Source: Bacteroidales bacterium (GTDB lineage Bacteria > Bacteroidota > Bacteroidia > Bacteroidales > Tenuifilaceae). From it: DNA of 32,640 nucleotides. The notes beneath the pieces were generated by a model. That model was not told the DNA's origin, made no database searches, and worked only from the letters and a program-made list of their open reading frames with translations. A program made the translations under genes and the position numbers. The stretch's first letter is position 1. The number at the start of each line of letters is the position of its first letter. The stretch spans positions 1-32,640 of the forward strand of contig JANYLA010000144.1 of NCBI GenBank assembly GCA_025361485.1, read 5' to 3'. Positions 23,759-32,532 of this stretch are shown here, piece after piece.

Positions 23759-26092
23759 ATGAAAATCAAGATGAAAATTAGAAGTAAACTACTTCTTTCA
23801 GTTATAATTATTGCATCAATTGTATTCATTTCATCAATTGGTTATTTGACTAGTAATCTTAAAGATAAGTCGTTAAAGGATGCATTCAAATTAGCCGATG
23901 CAGTTGCAAGAGAAAATGCCAATATTATTCGTTCATCGCTTAATACAGAGATGGGAATGGCAAGATCCTTTGCTAATAGCTTTCACAATTTTAGAAGTAT
24001 TCCAGAAAGAGACCGGGAATCTGTATCGAAACTTTTCTTAAATGGAATTGCGGTTGAGAACCCTGATTTTTTATCGGTGTGGATTAGCTGGGAAAAAAAT
24101 TCTCTTGATAGGTCGTGGACAAAACCGTATGGTAGAGATCGCTACACTTATTATCGCGAAAATAATGAGCTTAAATACAAAATGGACATCCGGAACTATG
24201 ATGGTGACGATGCAACTAGTAGCTACTATAAGATTAAAACATCAAAAAATGAAACTGTAATCGATCCGTATTGGTTTTCATATACTGCCGTTAGCAAGCC
24301 AGTTCTTGAAACAAGCGTATGTGTCCCACTATTGGAGGGCGACAAATTTGCAGGTCTTTTTGGGTTTGATTTTGATCTTTCGTGGTATCGAGCACTTGTT
24401 GATAACCTTAAACCCTTTGATGGTTCTATTGCAATGCTTCTTTCTCAGAATGGTACAATTATCGGTCATACAAATAACGATCTCATAGGTTTACCTTTTG
24501 ATACATTATATCCAATAGAAAATAAAAAATTCGACATTCAATCAAAGATTTTCAATGGTAAGAGTTTTTCATTAACAATGACTGATAATAAAACTAAGAT
24601 TGAATACTATGCGACTTTTGCTGATGTACCTATCGGAAAATCTAAAACTCCTTGGTCTTTAGCTCTTTTAGTACCAACACAATCGCTAACTAAAGAAGTT
24701 AAGCAAGTATCACAAATTTCACTATACGTAATTCTCTTAGGATTATTTATTTTAATGGTAGTAAATTGGATAATGGCATTTAATATCACAAACCCTTTAA
24801 AAAGAACCACCCAAGTATTAAGAGAACTTGCACAAGGTCAAATAGATACTACAAATAAACTGAATGTTAAGACAGGAGACGAGATAGAAGATATAAGTAA
24901 CTCGGTAAATACATTGATAGAGGGATTATCTAAAACTGTGAATTTTGCGAATGAAATTGGAAAGGGAAATCTAAACGTTTCATACAGCAAGCTCAGTGAT
25001 GGCGATTTACTTGGAGAAGCCCTCCTTAACATGAGAAAAAGTTTAGGAAATGCTCAAGAGCAAGAAACTAAGCGAAAAATTGAAGATGAGAAAATGAATT
25101 GGGCTACCCAAGGAATTGCAAAATTTGCTGAAATACTTCGTCAGAATACTGATGACATGGGTGAATTCTCGTATCAAATTATAAGTAACATAATAAAGTA
25201 TTGTGATGTCAATATTGGAGGTCTATTCCTAGTTAATAATGATGACAAGAACGATATATTCTTTGAACTTGCATCCTGCTATGCTTATGATAGACGCAAA
25301 TTTTTACAGAAAAAAGTTGAACTTGGAGAAGGTTTGGTTGGTAGATGCGCCAAAGAGGGCGAAACAATTTATTTGACTGATATTCCCAAGGAATATATTC
25401 ATATCGTATCAGGTTTGGGTAACGAAACCCCATCAAGTCTATTAATTGTACCTTTAAAACGAAATGATGAGGTATATGGAGTTGTTGAACTTGCATCTTT
25501 TAATCCTATTGAAAAACATGTTATTGAGTTTATAGAAAAGATTGGTGAAAGTATTGCTACAACGATTTCGAACGTCAAAATCAATATTCAGACCATCAAA
25601 TTACTTGAAGAATCTCGTATTAAGTCTGAGGAGCTAGCATCGCAGGAAGAGGAGATGCGCCAAAACATGGAGGAGCTCCAAGCCACTCAGGAAGAATCTA
25701 CAAGAAAGTCATTTGAAACCGACAGCTTAGTAAATGCCCTAAATGCTTCGAGTTTTGTGCTTGAATACGATATTAATGGAAGGGTTATATTTGTTAATGA
25801 TTCATACCTTGAACTGACTGGTCAGAAAATGAAAGATATTATTGGTAGTCACCATAGTGATAATATTCAAATGACTGAAAAGCAAAAACGAGACTATCAA
25901 GAGTTCTGGACTGCCCTCAAGAATGGTTCAATACGAAAAGAAACGAATAAGGTTAAGCTATCGGGTAAAACCTATACCTTCATTGAAACCTACTCTCCTA
26001 TTTTTAATGAAAACCATGAAGTAATCAAGGTGTTAAAAATTGCACATAATATCACCGATTTTATCGCTGATAAAAAGGAGAAAGAAAAATAA
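23759..26092 (+). CDS. Membrane sensor: Cache, HAMP, GAF, PAS, no output domain
   Basis: A protein of 777 residues. Order of parts: membrane helix 11-30; periplasmic double-Cache-like sensor about 35-310 (FLSVWISWEKNS, YYRENNELKYKMDIR, DPYWFSYTAVSKPVLETS, FGFDFDLSWYRALV); membrane helix 320-341; HAMP 343-394; a second HAMP-like linker 395-435; GAF about 470-605 (GEGLVGRCAKEGETIYLTDIP); coiled coil 610-650 with the EEEMRQNMEELQATQEES pattern; PAS about 655-768 (FVLEYDINGRVIFVND). No histidine kinase, methyl-accepting, GGDEF, EAL or phosphatase domain follows: the protein ends KKEKEK after the PAS. It may act by protein contact or together with a separate kinase. It is monocistronic, with a hairpin right after the stop. 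Start could also be ATG 23771. Confidence 0.85.
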   Translation: MKIKMKIRSKLLLSVIIIASIVFISSIGYLTSNLKDKSLKDAFKLADAVARENANIIRSSLNTEMGMARSFANSFHNFRSIPERDRESVSKLFLNGIAVENPDFLSVWISWEKNSLDRSWTKPYGRDRYTYYRENNELKYKMDIRNYDGDDATSSYYKIKTSKNETVIDPYWFSYTAVSKPVLETSVCVPLLEGDKFAGLFGFDFDLSWYRALVDNLKPFDGSIAMLLSQNGTIIGHTNNDLIGLPFDTLYPIENKKFDIQSKIFNGKSFSLTMTDNKTKIEYYATFADVPIGKSKTPWSLALLVPTQSLTKEVKQVSQISLYVILLGLFILMVVNWIMAFNITNPLKRTTQVLRELAQGQIDTTNKLNVKTGDEIEDISNSVNTLIEGLSKTVNFANEIGKGNLNVSYSKLSDGDLLGEALLNMRKSLGNAQEQETKRKIEDEKMNWATQGIAKFAEILRQNTDDMGEFSYQIISNIIKYCDVNIGGLFLVNNDDKNDIFFELASCYAYDRRKFLQKKVELGEGLVGRCAKEGETIYLTDIPKEYIHIVSGLGNETPSSLLIVPLKRNDEVYGVVELASFNPIEKHVIEFIEKIGESIATTISNVKINIQTIKLLEESRIKSEELASQEEEMRQNMEELQATQEESTRKSFETDSLVNALNASSFVLEYDINGRVIFVNDSYLELTGQKMKDIIGSHHSDNIQMTEKQKRDYQEFWTALKNGSIRKETNKVKLSGKTYTFIETYSPIFNENHEVIKVLKIAHNITDFIADKKEKEK

Positions 26093-26113
26093 CGTTTAGC
26101 AAACCAAAAATAA

Positions 26114-26142
26114 AGAAAGTCCAGTTTTTACTGGGCTTTCTT
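26114..26142. terminator. Bidirectional terminator
   Basis: GAAAGTCCAGT (26114-26124) and ACTGGGCTTTC (26129-26139) pair over 11 bp with one G-T pair and a TTTT loop. T runs follow on the plus strand and, more weakly, on the minus strand. It separates two convergent genes. Confidence 0.75.
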
Positions 26143-26164
26143 TATTACATTTAGTTTATTCAGA

Positions 26165-27145
26165 TTATCTGAAGTTAATTCCAAGACCAGCGTTGAATAC
26201 TTTATACTCTGCAAAAGTATAATCGAAGTGAAATGCGATTACAGCAAATTTCAATCTTAACCCAATGTTAGCATTCATACCCTTGTTAACAAAAGAGAGA
26301 GCAATAGGATCTGTAATTGGTGTAGCATCTAAAAGAAAATCTCCCTTTAAATCAACATTTGTCGTAGATTTACTATAACCAACACCAGCATAAACGGTTA
26401 GCACAGGAATTGATTTTGATATTAAAAGCTTTGTTGTATAACCTGTTGCATCAAAATTAAGTTTCTGATTACTATTAGCATTGCCTGATTGTGCAGCATC
26501 AAAGCTTGATTTAAACTTGGTATATCCAAAAAATCCTGATAGATTGAATGGAAGTGCTTTTAGCACGGGAATAAACTCTTTAAACTCATTTTTAATACCA
26601 AATCCCCAAAGACTAAATTCGCCTGCATCAGGAATTTTGATTTTTGGAAGAATACGAAAATCAACCTCTGTATTAAATGGTAAACCGATGCCTGCCTGAA
26701 TCATTGGAGCTGGGACAAATGACAAATTAGCACCTTTGGGTATATCTATCGTAGTACCTGGAGCACCTATTGCTTGCAAAACTGAGCCTGCACCTTTACC
26801 AGAAACAGTAGGAGACATATTTTTGGTAGGATCCTGTAATTCCCAATGCACAAGGTTTAGCTTTGAAACATCAAAAGTTTTAGCGCTCGATGGTGGTATA
26901 GCAATTGCCGCGGTTACGGTTAGGTCAAATCCAAATACTTTATGAGGCTTTGCAGTATTATACCATCCGCTATTTAAACTAGCCCCAAAACCTTTTCCAA
27001 ATGGTTCAAGGTAAGCTTTACTCAGGGTGTTTGCATCAATAATATTACCTTTTAATAATTCAGTAATATCCCCTTGCGCTCTTGCAGAATATGATAGCAT
27101 AATCAATAAAGCAAAGGCAAAAGACAATTGTTTTAAAATTTTCAT
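26165..27145 (-). CDS. Outer-membrane beta-barrel protein, DUF6588 family
   Basis: A protein of 326 residues with a signal peptide (MKILKQLSFAFALLIMLSYSARA, cleavage before QGD). The mature N-terminus DITELLKGNIIDANTLSKAYLEPFGKGFGASLNSGWYNTAK is the DUF6588 opening. Alternating strands run to the C-terminal barrel strands (FHFDYTFAEYKVFNAGLGINF), ending with an aromatic-rich segment as in outer-membrane proteins. The family has some FadL-like character but no known substrate. Convergent with the sensor gene, with a shared terminator between. Confidence 0.75.
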   Translation of the reverse strand: MKILKQLSFAFALLIMLSYSARAQGDITELLKGNIIDANTLSKAYLEPFGKGFGASLNSGWYNTAKPHKVFGFDLTVTAAIAIPPSSAKTFDVSKLNLVHWELQDPTKNMSPTVSGKGAGSVLQAIGAPGTTIDIPKGANLSFVPAPMIQAGIGLPFNTEVDFRILPKIKIPDAGEFSLWGFGIKNEFKEFIPVLKALPFNLSGFFGYTKFKSSFDAAQSGNANSNQKLNFDATGYTTKLLISKSIPVLTVYAGVGYSKSTTNVDLKGDFLLDATPITDPIALSFVNKGMNANIGLRLKFAVIAFHFDYTFAEYKVFNAGLGINFR

Positions 27146-27275
27146 ATTATTTGAATTTAGGGTTAGTTTAATTGAATTACTAAATTAATCATTTTGTTAA
27201 ACAACCAATATCATAAAAAGTTGTTTTAGTTGGTATCTTAGCGCAAATTTATCAATTACCTTTAATAAAAGTACT

Positions 27276-27283
27276 TATTTTTG
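27276..27283 (+). promoter_or_regulatory. -7 element of rarA
   Basis: TATTTTTG matches TAnnTTTG; transcription would start near 27290, a few bases before the ATG at 27297. No TTG was found at 19-21 bp upstream. The leader contains AGGA 3 bases before the start codon, one of few purine-rich stretches next to a start here. Confidence 0.45.
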
Positions 27284-27296
27284 CAAAAAAAGGATA

Positions 27297-28580
27297 ATGA
27301 GCAGTATTCCCTTAGCTGAACGTGTGCGCCCAAAAACACTCGATGATTATATCGGGCAAAAGCACTTAGTGGGCGATAAAAGCATACTAAGGGAAATGAT
27401 AAGTACAGGTAGCATCTCATCATTCATACTTTGGGGTCCTCCTGGGGTAGGCAAAACAACATTAGCAAAGATTATCTCTAATCAGCTTAAAAGGCCATTT
27501 TTTATTCTTAGTGCTATTAACTCTGGTGTTAAGGATGTTCGAGATATTATTGAGAAGGCTAAATCGCAAAAATATTTCGATTCACCTGCTCCTATCCTTT
27601 TTATTGATGAGATTCATCGCTTTAGCAAATCGCAACAGGATTCGTTACTTGGAGCTGTAGAGCAGGGTATTGTGGTTCTGATTGGAGCCACTACTGAAAA
27701 TCCATCGTTCGAGGTAATATCACCACTTTTATCCCGTTGTCAGGTTTATATACTTAAATCTTTAGGAGAACCGGAGCTAAATGAGCTGCTTATAAAAATA
27801 TTTGAGAAAGATACTGTTCTAAAGAAGCACTCTTTTAAGCTGGAGCAAACCGAAGCTCTTTTCCGTTTTTCGGGTGGTGATGCTCGAAAATTGCTGAATA
27901 TTATTGAGTTACTGTATAATACTCAAAGCAATAATCAGGAGATAGTAATCAATAATAAAATAGTGGTTGATGTTTTGCAAGAAAACATTGCCTTTTACGA
28001 TAAAAATGGCGAACAGCATTACGATATCATATCAGCATTTATTAAATCGATTCGTGGCAGCGACCCTAATGCTGCGGTGTACTGGTTGGCTCGACTGATT
28101 GAGGGAGGTGAAGATCCTAAATTTATTGCACGTAGATTGGTCATTTTAGCCTCGGAGGATATTGGACTGGCAAATCCAAACGCCTTACTACTTGCAACGA
28201 GCTGTTTTCAGGCAGTAAATCTAATAGGCTTTCCTGAATCGAGGATAATACTTTCTCAAACCACAATCTACCTGGCTACTTCACCTAAAAGCAATTCATC
28301 ATACGAAGCCATTGGCTTAGCAATTGAACTGGTTAAGAAAACTGGAGACCAAGCGGTACCTCTTCACCTAAGGAATGCGCCAACTAAACTGATGAAAAAT
28401 ATTGGATATGGAATAGATTATAAGTATGCTCATAGCTACGAGGGGAACTTTGTTGTTCAAGATTTTCTCCCTGAATCTTTAGTTGGTACAACTCTTTATA
28501 AACCTCAGGAAAATAGCAAAGAAAAGGAAATTGCGGCTAAACTATCAGCCCTTTGGGGTTCAAAATATAACTATAAGTAA
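27297..28580 (+). CDS. rarA: Replication-associated recombination protein RarA (MgsA)
   Basis: A protein of 427 residues, AAA+ ATPase of the clamp-loader group that acts at stalled replication forks. The start IPLAERVRPKTLDDYIGQKHL is typical. Walker A GPPGVGKT is at 47-54, Walker B FIDEIHRFSKSQQD at 102-115, sensor 1 GATTENPSFEV and the arginine-containing SRCQVY segment follow, then the family-specific C-terminal tetramerisation region with DPNAAVYWLARLIEGGEDP and LVILASEDIGLANP. kdsA follows after 20 bp in the same direction. Confidence 0.95.
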   Translation: MSSIPLAERVRPKTLDDYIGQKHLVGDKSILREMISTGSISSFILWGPPGVGKTTLAKIISNQLKRPFFILSAINSGVKDVRDIIEKAKSQKYFDSPAPILFIDEIHRFSKSQQDSLLGAVEQGIVVLIGATTENPSFEVISPLLSRCQVYILKSLGEPELNELLIKIFEKDTVLKKHSFKLEQTEALFRFSGGDARKLLNIIELLYNTQSNNQEIVINNKIVVDVLQENIAFYDKNGEQHYDIISAFIKSIRGSDPNAAVYWLARLIEGGEDPKFIARRLVILASEDIGLANPNALLLATSCFQAVNLIGFPESRIILSQTTIYLATSPKSNSSYEAIGLAIELVKKTGDQAVPLHLRNAPTKLMKNIGYGIDYKYAHSYEGNFVVQDFLPESLVGTTLYKPQENSKEKEIAAKLSALWGSKYNYK

Positions 28581-28600
28581 ATTACATAAATCAAAAAATT

Positions 28601-29425
28601 ATGAACATTTTAAAATCAATTCCATTACTAAACCACCTCGATTCGGGAAACTTCTTTTTACTGGCCGGCCCTTGCGTGGTTGAGAATGAGGAAATAACCT
28701 TTCAAACCGCAGAAACAATAAAGAAAATAGCCGATAAGTATAAAGTCCCATTTATTTTTAAAGCATCTTATAAAAAGGCTAATCGCTCAAAAATTGACTC
28801 GTTCTCCGGTATTGGAGATTTACAAGCTTTAAAAATTCTTGCCGAAGTTAAAAAACGGTACCAGTTACCTTTGGTTACTGATATCCATACAATTGAAGAA
28901 GCAAACCTTGCTGCTGAATACGTTGATGTATTGCAGATTCCGGCTTTTCTTTGCAGGCAAACTGAGCTTTTGGTTGCAGCAGCAAAAACCAACCGGGTTG
29001 TAAATATCAAGAAAGGACAATTTCTTGCACCAGATGCTATGCAATATGCGGCTCAAAAAGTGGTTGAAGCTGGTAATTCTAAAGTATTTCTTACCGAAAG
29101 AGGTTCAACCTTTGGATACCAAGATTTAATTGTGGATTTTAGGGGTATCCCAACCATGAGGCGTTTTGGCTTTCCGGTTATTGTTGACGTCACCCATTCT
29201 TTACAACAGCCAAATCAAGCTTCAGGAGTAACAGGTGGTCAGCCTGAGCTGATTGAAACCATCGCTAGAGCCTCAATTGCTGTTGGAGCCGATGGACTTT
29301 TTATGGAAACTCACCCTGATCCTTCAAAAGCATTATCGGACGGAGCAAATATGCTTAAACTGGAGCAACTAGAAGGGCTTATTGAACGATTAGTAAAAAT
29401 TAGACAGTCGATAAATTCACTTTAA
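28601..29425 (+). CDS. kdsA: 3-deoxy-8-phosphooctulonate synthase (Kdo-8-P synthase)
   Basis: A protein of 274 residues. It condenses phosphoenolpyruvate with arabinose-5-phosphate to Kdo-8-phosphate for lipopolysaccharide. Motifs are AGPCVVENEE (22-31), FKASYKKANRS, TDIHTIEEANLAAEYVDVLQIPAFLCRQTELL region, NIKKGQFLAP, LTERGSTFGY and DVTHSLQQP. Cys25 sits where metal-independent enzymes such as that of E. coli have Asn, so this is probably a metal-dependent (type II) enzyme; this is inference from that one residue. It is co-directional with rarA and shares a terminator region with the convergent barrel gene. Confidence 0.95.
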   Translation: MNILKSIPLLNHLDSGNFFLLAGPCVVENEEITFQTAETIKKIADKYKVPFIFKASYKKANRSKIDSFSGIGDLQALKILAEVKKRYQLPLVTDIHTIEEANLAAEYVDVLQIPAFLCRQTELLVAAAKTNRVVNIKKGQFLAPDAMQYAAQKVVEAGNSKVFLTERGSTFGYQDLIVDFRGIPTMRRFGFPVIVDVTHSLQQPNQASGVTGGQPELIETIARASIAVGADGLFMETHPDPSKALSDGANMLKLEQLEGLIERLVKIRQSINSL

Positions 29426-29442
29426 TAGCATCTTTTCAATTC

Positions 29443-29478
29443 AAAAAAAGAGCCGCGCTGATAGTTCAGCGCGGCTCT
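29443..29478. terminator. Strong bidirectional terminator
   Basis: AGAGCCGCGCTGA (29449-29461) and TCAGCGCGGCTCT (29466-29478) form a perfect 13-bp GC-rich stem with a TAGT loop. An A run (29443-29449) gives a T-tract for the leftward gene. On the plus strand CTCTATTTTT follows. Confidence 0.9.
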
Positions 29479-29496
29479 CTCTATTTTTCATTAATG

Positions 29497-30153
29497 CTAA
29501 AAGAAAACTCCTACGCTAAATATCCACTGTGGATTTCGTTGATCAAACTTAAAATTTGTATTGCCAAGTTTCATACTGCTTCCAAGTTTGCTCAGGTTGC
29601 CTTCATATTTAACATCTAATGCTATTTTTCCGAGTATATCTAACCCTACACCTACTTGGTACCCGTAAGTTGCTTTATTAAAAGTGGTTTTAGCCGATGT
29701 ACCTGCTAAATCAGCTAGTTTATCCTTTAACCCATCCTTTTCGCTAAGCATAATTGAAGCTACGGGGCCCAGACCAATACGTGCAGGTCCAATTTTCCAA
29801 CCCACCATAACTGGAATATCAATTTTATTGAATTTTTGAACTTCGTTGTAGATTTTGTTCGCATCATTTACATCTACAATTGTTACTTCGCCCTGCGAAT
29901 GGGAGAACAGCAGTTCTGGTTGCACAAAAATTCCCAAAGCTTTTACTCTAGCAAATAAGCCAAATTGTATTCCGTATTTAGCATCGCCTTGCTTAGCGAT
30001 AAAATCATTTCCGCCAGAAGTAAAGGTTGTTTTATCGAACTTAACATTCGATGATGTAATACCGCCTTTTAGTCCGAATTTTAGAAACTGAGCGTTAGCT
30101 GCACTCACAGCAAAGAATAACGCAATGGTTATTAATAATGTAGTCTTTTTCAT
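29497..30153 (-). CDS. Outer-membrane beta-barrel protein (PorT-like)
   Basis: A protein of 218 residues with a signal peptide (MKKTTLLITIALFFAVSAANA, cleavage before QFL). FLKFGLKGGITSSNV opens the mature chain, as in the outer-membrane beta-barrel family common in Bacteroidota, followed by YGIQFGLFARVKALGIFVQPELLFS and closing NPQWIFSVGVFF with a terminal Phe expected for barrel assembly. No substrate can be named. The start at 30153 is chosen over 30225 because the 24 extra residues would precede the signal peptide and overlap cls. Confidence 0.8.
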   Translation of the reverse strand: MKKTTLLITIALFFAVSAANAQFLKFGLKGGITSSNVKFDKTTFTSGGNDFIAKQGDAKYGIQFGLFARVKALGIFVQPELLFSHSQGEVTIVDVNDANKIYNEVQKFNKIDIPVMVGWKIGPARIGLGPVASIMLSEKDGLKDKLADLAGTSAKTTFNKATYGYQVGVGLDILGKIALDVKYEGNLSKLGSSMKLGNTNFKFDQRNPQWIFSVGVFF

Positions 30154-30221
30154 TTTTAGTAGGTTTTTTATTAGTAATTCATCTTTGGTAACAAATATTC
30201 TGCCAATATAATTATACAATA

Positions 30222-31700
30222 TCAAAATAGTGGACTAAACAATCGTGCAACAGATTCCTTAAGGTTATTTTTTCGAGAGCGAAGCTCCCACTCCTCTTCG
30301 GTAACAAGCACGCTTCTTGCTAGATCGTTCAAAAAAGAATTTTCCAAGTATGTTGTTATCTGCTTATCGTAAATAATTGCAGCAATCTCAAAGTTATCTT
30401 CAAAACTTCGAATATCCATATTGGCGGATCCAACGCTAGCGAAGGAGCTATCAATCATCAGAATTTTTGAGTGGTTGAATCCATTTTGGTATAGGTAAAC
30501 TTTAATGCCTGCTTCAATTAGCTCTGATATATATGAAAGTGAGCTCCAGTAAACTACTGTAGAATCGGATTTTCCAGGTAGCATAATCCTAACATCAACA
30601 CCACTTAGAGCAGCCGTTTTAAGTGCGGTCAGAATACTCTCATTTGGGATAAAATATGGCGACGCAATGTAAATATGATGCTTTGCCTTAGTAATTGCAA
30701 GGAAAAAGGCTTGCATTATACTCGCCCAATCGGAATCGGGTCCACATGCAGTAATTTGAATGGGATGATGAGAAGTAACTTCTTGTTTAGGAAAAAATTT
30801 AACCCTGTCGCTAATATCTTGGTTCGTAACAAAGTACCAATCGACAAGAAAAATAACCTGTAATGAGTTAACCGCTTCACCTTTAAGCATAATCATTGTA
30901 TCGCGCCATGGTCCAAGCTCTTTGCTCCCAACAATATATCTATCGGCTATATTCATTCCACCAACAAAACCTACCTTGCCATCCACCACAATAATTTTTC
31001 GGTGGTTTCGATAATTAACCTTGCTAGTAAATAATGGGAATTTCACCTCCATAAACGGATAAACGGCTACTCCAGCATCCTTTATTGACTTAATAAACTT
31101 CTTAGGAAGACTCCAACTTCCCACATCGTCAAAAACGAACCTAACTTCTATCCCTTCTTTTGCTTTTTTAATTAGAATATCTTTAATCTTATTACCAATT
31201 ACATCGTCACAAACTATGTAGAATTCGATATGAATTGTGCTTTCAGCAGCATTTAAAACGTCAATAATTGAGTCGAACGCTTCTTTTCCATCCTGAAGTA
31301 TTTCAACCTCATTAAATTCGGTCAATAAGGCCTTACTATTATTAAGTAGTAACGTGATAATATTTAAATTATCGGTAATCTGTTGGCTATGGTGAAGTTT
31401 TTGAATATGTAATTTAACAACTTGTGAATGGCTTAAATTTTCAATCTGTTCCAAATCTCTAAGACCTTTGCGATTAAAAATCTTCTCTTTTCGATGATAT
31501 TGTCCAAAGACTATATAGAATACTAAACCTGCAATGGGTAACAGGATAAGTATTAATACCCATGATGTTGTTTTTACAGGATCACGCTTTTCACGAACCA
31601 CCATTATTGCGGTTGAAAAAACTGTAATTCCATAAATCCCGATTAGTATTAATGAAATGTTAACGGTTGATAAAAACTTCCAAACAGAAAGAATCTCCAT
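30222..31700 (-). CDS. cls: Cardiolipin synthase (phospholipase D family)
   Basis: A protein of 492 residues. It makes cardiolipin from two phosphatidylglycerol molecules at the inner membrane. Two membrane helices (about 13-33 and 45-66) form the PLDc N-terminal anchor, ending GQYHRKEK. The two HKD catalytic motifs are at 233-240 (HRKIIVVD, His233, Lys235, Asp240) and 410-417 (HSKILMID, His410, Lys412, Asp417), each followed by the G-x-x-G or GSANMDIRSF segments. ASPYFIPNESI precedes the second. It lies 68 bp upstream of the barrel gene on the same strand; whether they share a transcript is unclear. Confidence 0.95.
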   Translation of the reverse strand: MEILSVWKFLSTVNISLILIGIYGITVFSTAIMVVREKRDPVKTTSWVLILILLPIAGLVFYIVFGQYHRKEKIFNRKGLRDLEQIENLSHSQVVKLHIQKLHHSQQITDNLNIITLLLNNSKALLTEFNEVEILQDGKEAFDSIIDVLNAAESTIHIEFYIVCDDVIGNKIKDILIKKAKEGIEVRFVFDDVGSWSLPKKFIKSIKDAGVAVYPFMEVKFPLFTSKVNYRNHRKIIVVDGKVGFVGGMNIADRYIVGSKELGPWRDTMIMLKGEAVNSLQVIFLVDWYFVTNQDISDRVKFFPKQEVTSHHPIQITACGPDSDWASIMQAFFLAITKAKHHIYIASPYFIPNESILTALKTAALSGVDVRIMLPGKSDSTVVYWSSLSYISELIEAGIKVYLYQNGFNHSKILMIDSSFASVGSANMDIRSFEDNFEIAAIIYDKQITTYLENSFLNDLARSVLVTEEEWELRSRKNNLKESVARLFSPLF

Positions 31701-31844
31701 AGCCTATTATTTTCTGTTACTAATATATGGAAAAAGATATTCTATAACAACAATACTTTTTTTGAAATGAGAAGTGATAGAAAAACAATGAAACTGAGGT
31801 GTTGGTGATAATATCAATAATTTATTTGATTATGGGGAACTTCC

Positions 31845-32381
31845 TTATTGTTTAAATCGATCGAGGTTTGTTACGGCTCCAACATTTTCAGGCTTAACTA
31901 GGTTTATAACCTTTTTTGAAGGTATTTTTCCTTTAAAACTGATACAATAGAGCGCATCGTGATTGGAGACAATGACTACCAGCTCGCTAAAGTGCCTTCT
32001 TTCCTTATCAACCTTAACCCTTATAATTTCTTTTCCTGTGTTAATTTGAGCAACGTCTGAAAAATTAATAATATCTAACCTTTCATTAATTTCATTATAC
32101 GTTATGCATTCTTTCTTATCTTTTATATTCTTATTGATAATGAGAAAGGATAATTCGGATACATCACTTAGCAAATCTTTCAGCTCTTTATTTCCTTTTT
32201 TTGATTCGTCAAGAAAAAGGGATACCATTCCTGGGGGAACTTTGAATAACGATGCTTTGTGAGAAGTACAATAACTACTAAAAATATCGGACGATGTAAT
32301 ATTTTTAGCCTTTTCCCTTTTACAGGATAATAAGCTAAGTGATATTAATATTAAACTTACTACGCTTGTTTTACCTAGCAT
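31845..32381 (-). CDS. Lipoprotein, DUF4252-like
   Basis: A protein of 178 residues. The signal MLGKTSVVSLILISLSLLSC has a lipobox with Cys at 20. The mature part (LFKVPPGMVSLFLDE, ELSFLIINK, NEINERLDIINFSDVAQI, IRVKVDKERRHFSELVVIVS, YCISFKGKI) resembles DUF4252 proteins of Bacteroidota, where a small domain of helices and strands follows the lipid anchor. In other genomes such genes sit with sigma-factor and anti-sigma genes; here no such neighbours are seen. The function is unknown, and the family call is made from pattern memory. Confidence 0.65.
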   Translation of the reverse strand: MLGKTSVVSLILISLSLLSCKREKAKNITSSDIFSSYCTSHKASLFKVPPGMVSLFLDESKKGNKELKDLLSDVSELSFLIINKNIKDKKECITYNEINERLDIINFSDVAQINTGKEIIRVKVDKERRHFSELVVIVSNHDALYCISFKGKIPSKKVINLVKPENVGAVTNLDRFKQ

Positions 32382-32401
32382 GATTGCTCAAAGATATGGA
32401 G

Positions 32402-32409
32402 CAAAGATA
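32402..32409 (-). promoter_or_regulatory. -7 element of the DUF4252-like gene
   Basis: TATCTTTG on the leftward strand (32409-32402) matches TAnnTTTG, 20 bp before the start codon. A second TATCTTTG lies at 32396-32389 only 7 bp from the start codon, making a direct repeat; the upstream copy is the likelier promoter. No well-spaced -33 element was found. Confidence 0.4.
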
Positions 32410-32470
32410 GAAATAATACGATTCTATGAATTTTACAACAGTTAAAAACATCGAAAGGGTTAAAATAATA

Positions 32471-32497
32471 AAAAAACCCGCTTAAGATAAGCGGGTT
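32471..32497 (-). terminator. Terminator of the gene entering from the right
   Basis: AACCCGCTTA (32475-32484) and TAAGCGGGTT (32488-32497) form a perfect 10-bp stem with an AGA loop. An A run at 32471-32476 gives a T-tract on the leftward strand. Confidence 0.85.
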
Positions 32498-32506
32498 AGA
32501 ATAAAC

Positions 32507-32532
32507 TACCTCGCAGCAGAGCTGACGAGGTA
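32507..32532 (-). other. Hairpin abutting the stop codon of the right-edge gene
   Basis: TACCTCGCAGC (32507-32517) pairs with GCTG (32521-32524) and CGAGGTA (32526-32532), an 11-bp stem with a 3-base loop and a single bulged A. It touches the stop codon of the leftward gene and lacks a T-tract. The true terminator hairpin comes 9 bp later. Confidence 0.6.
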
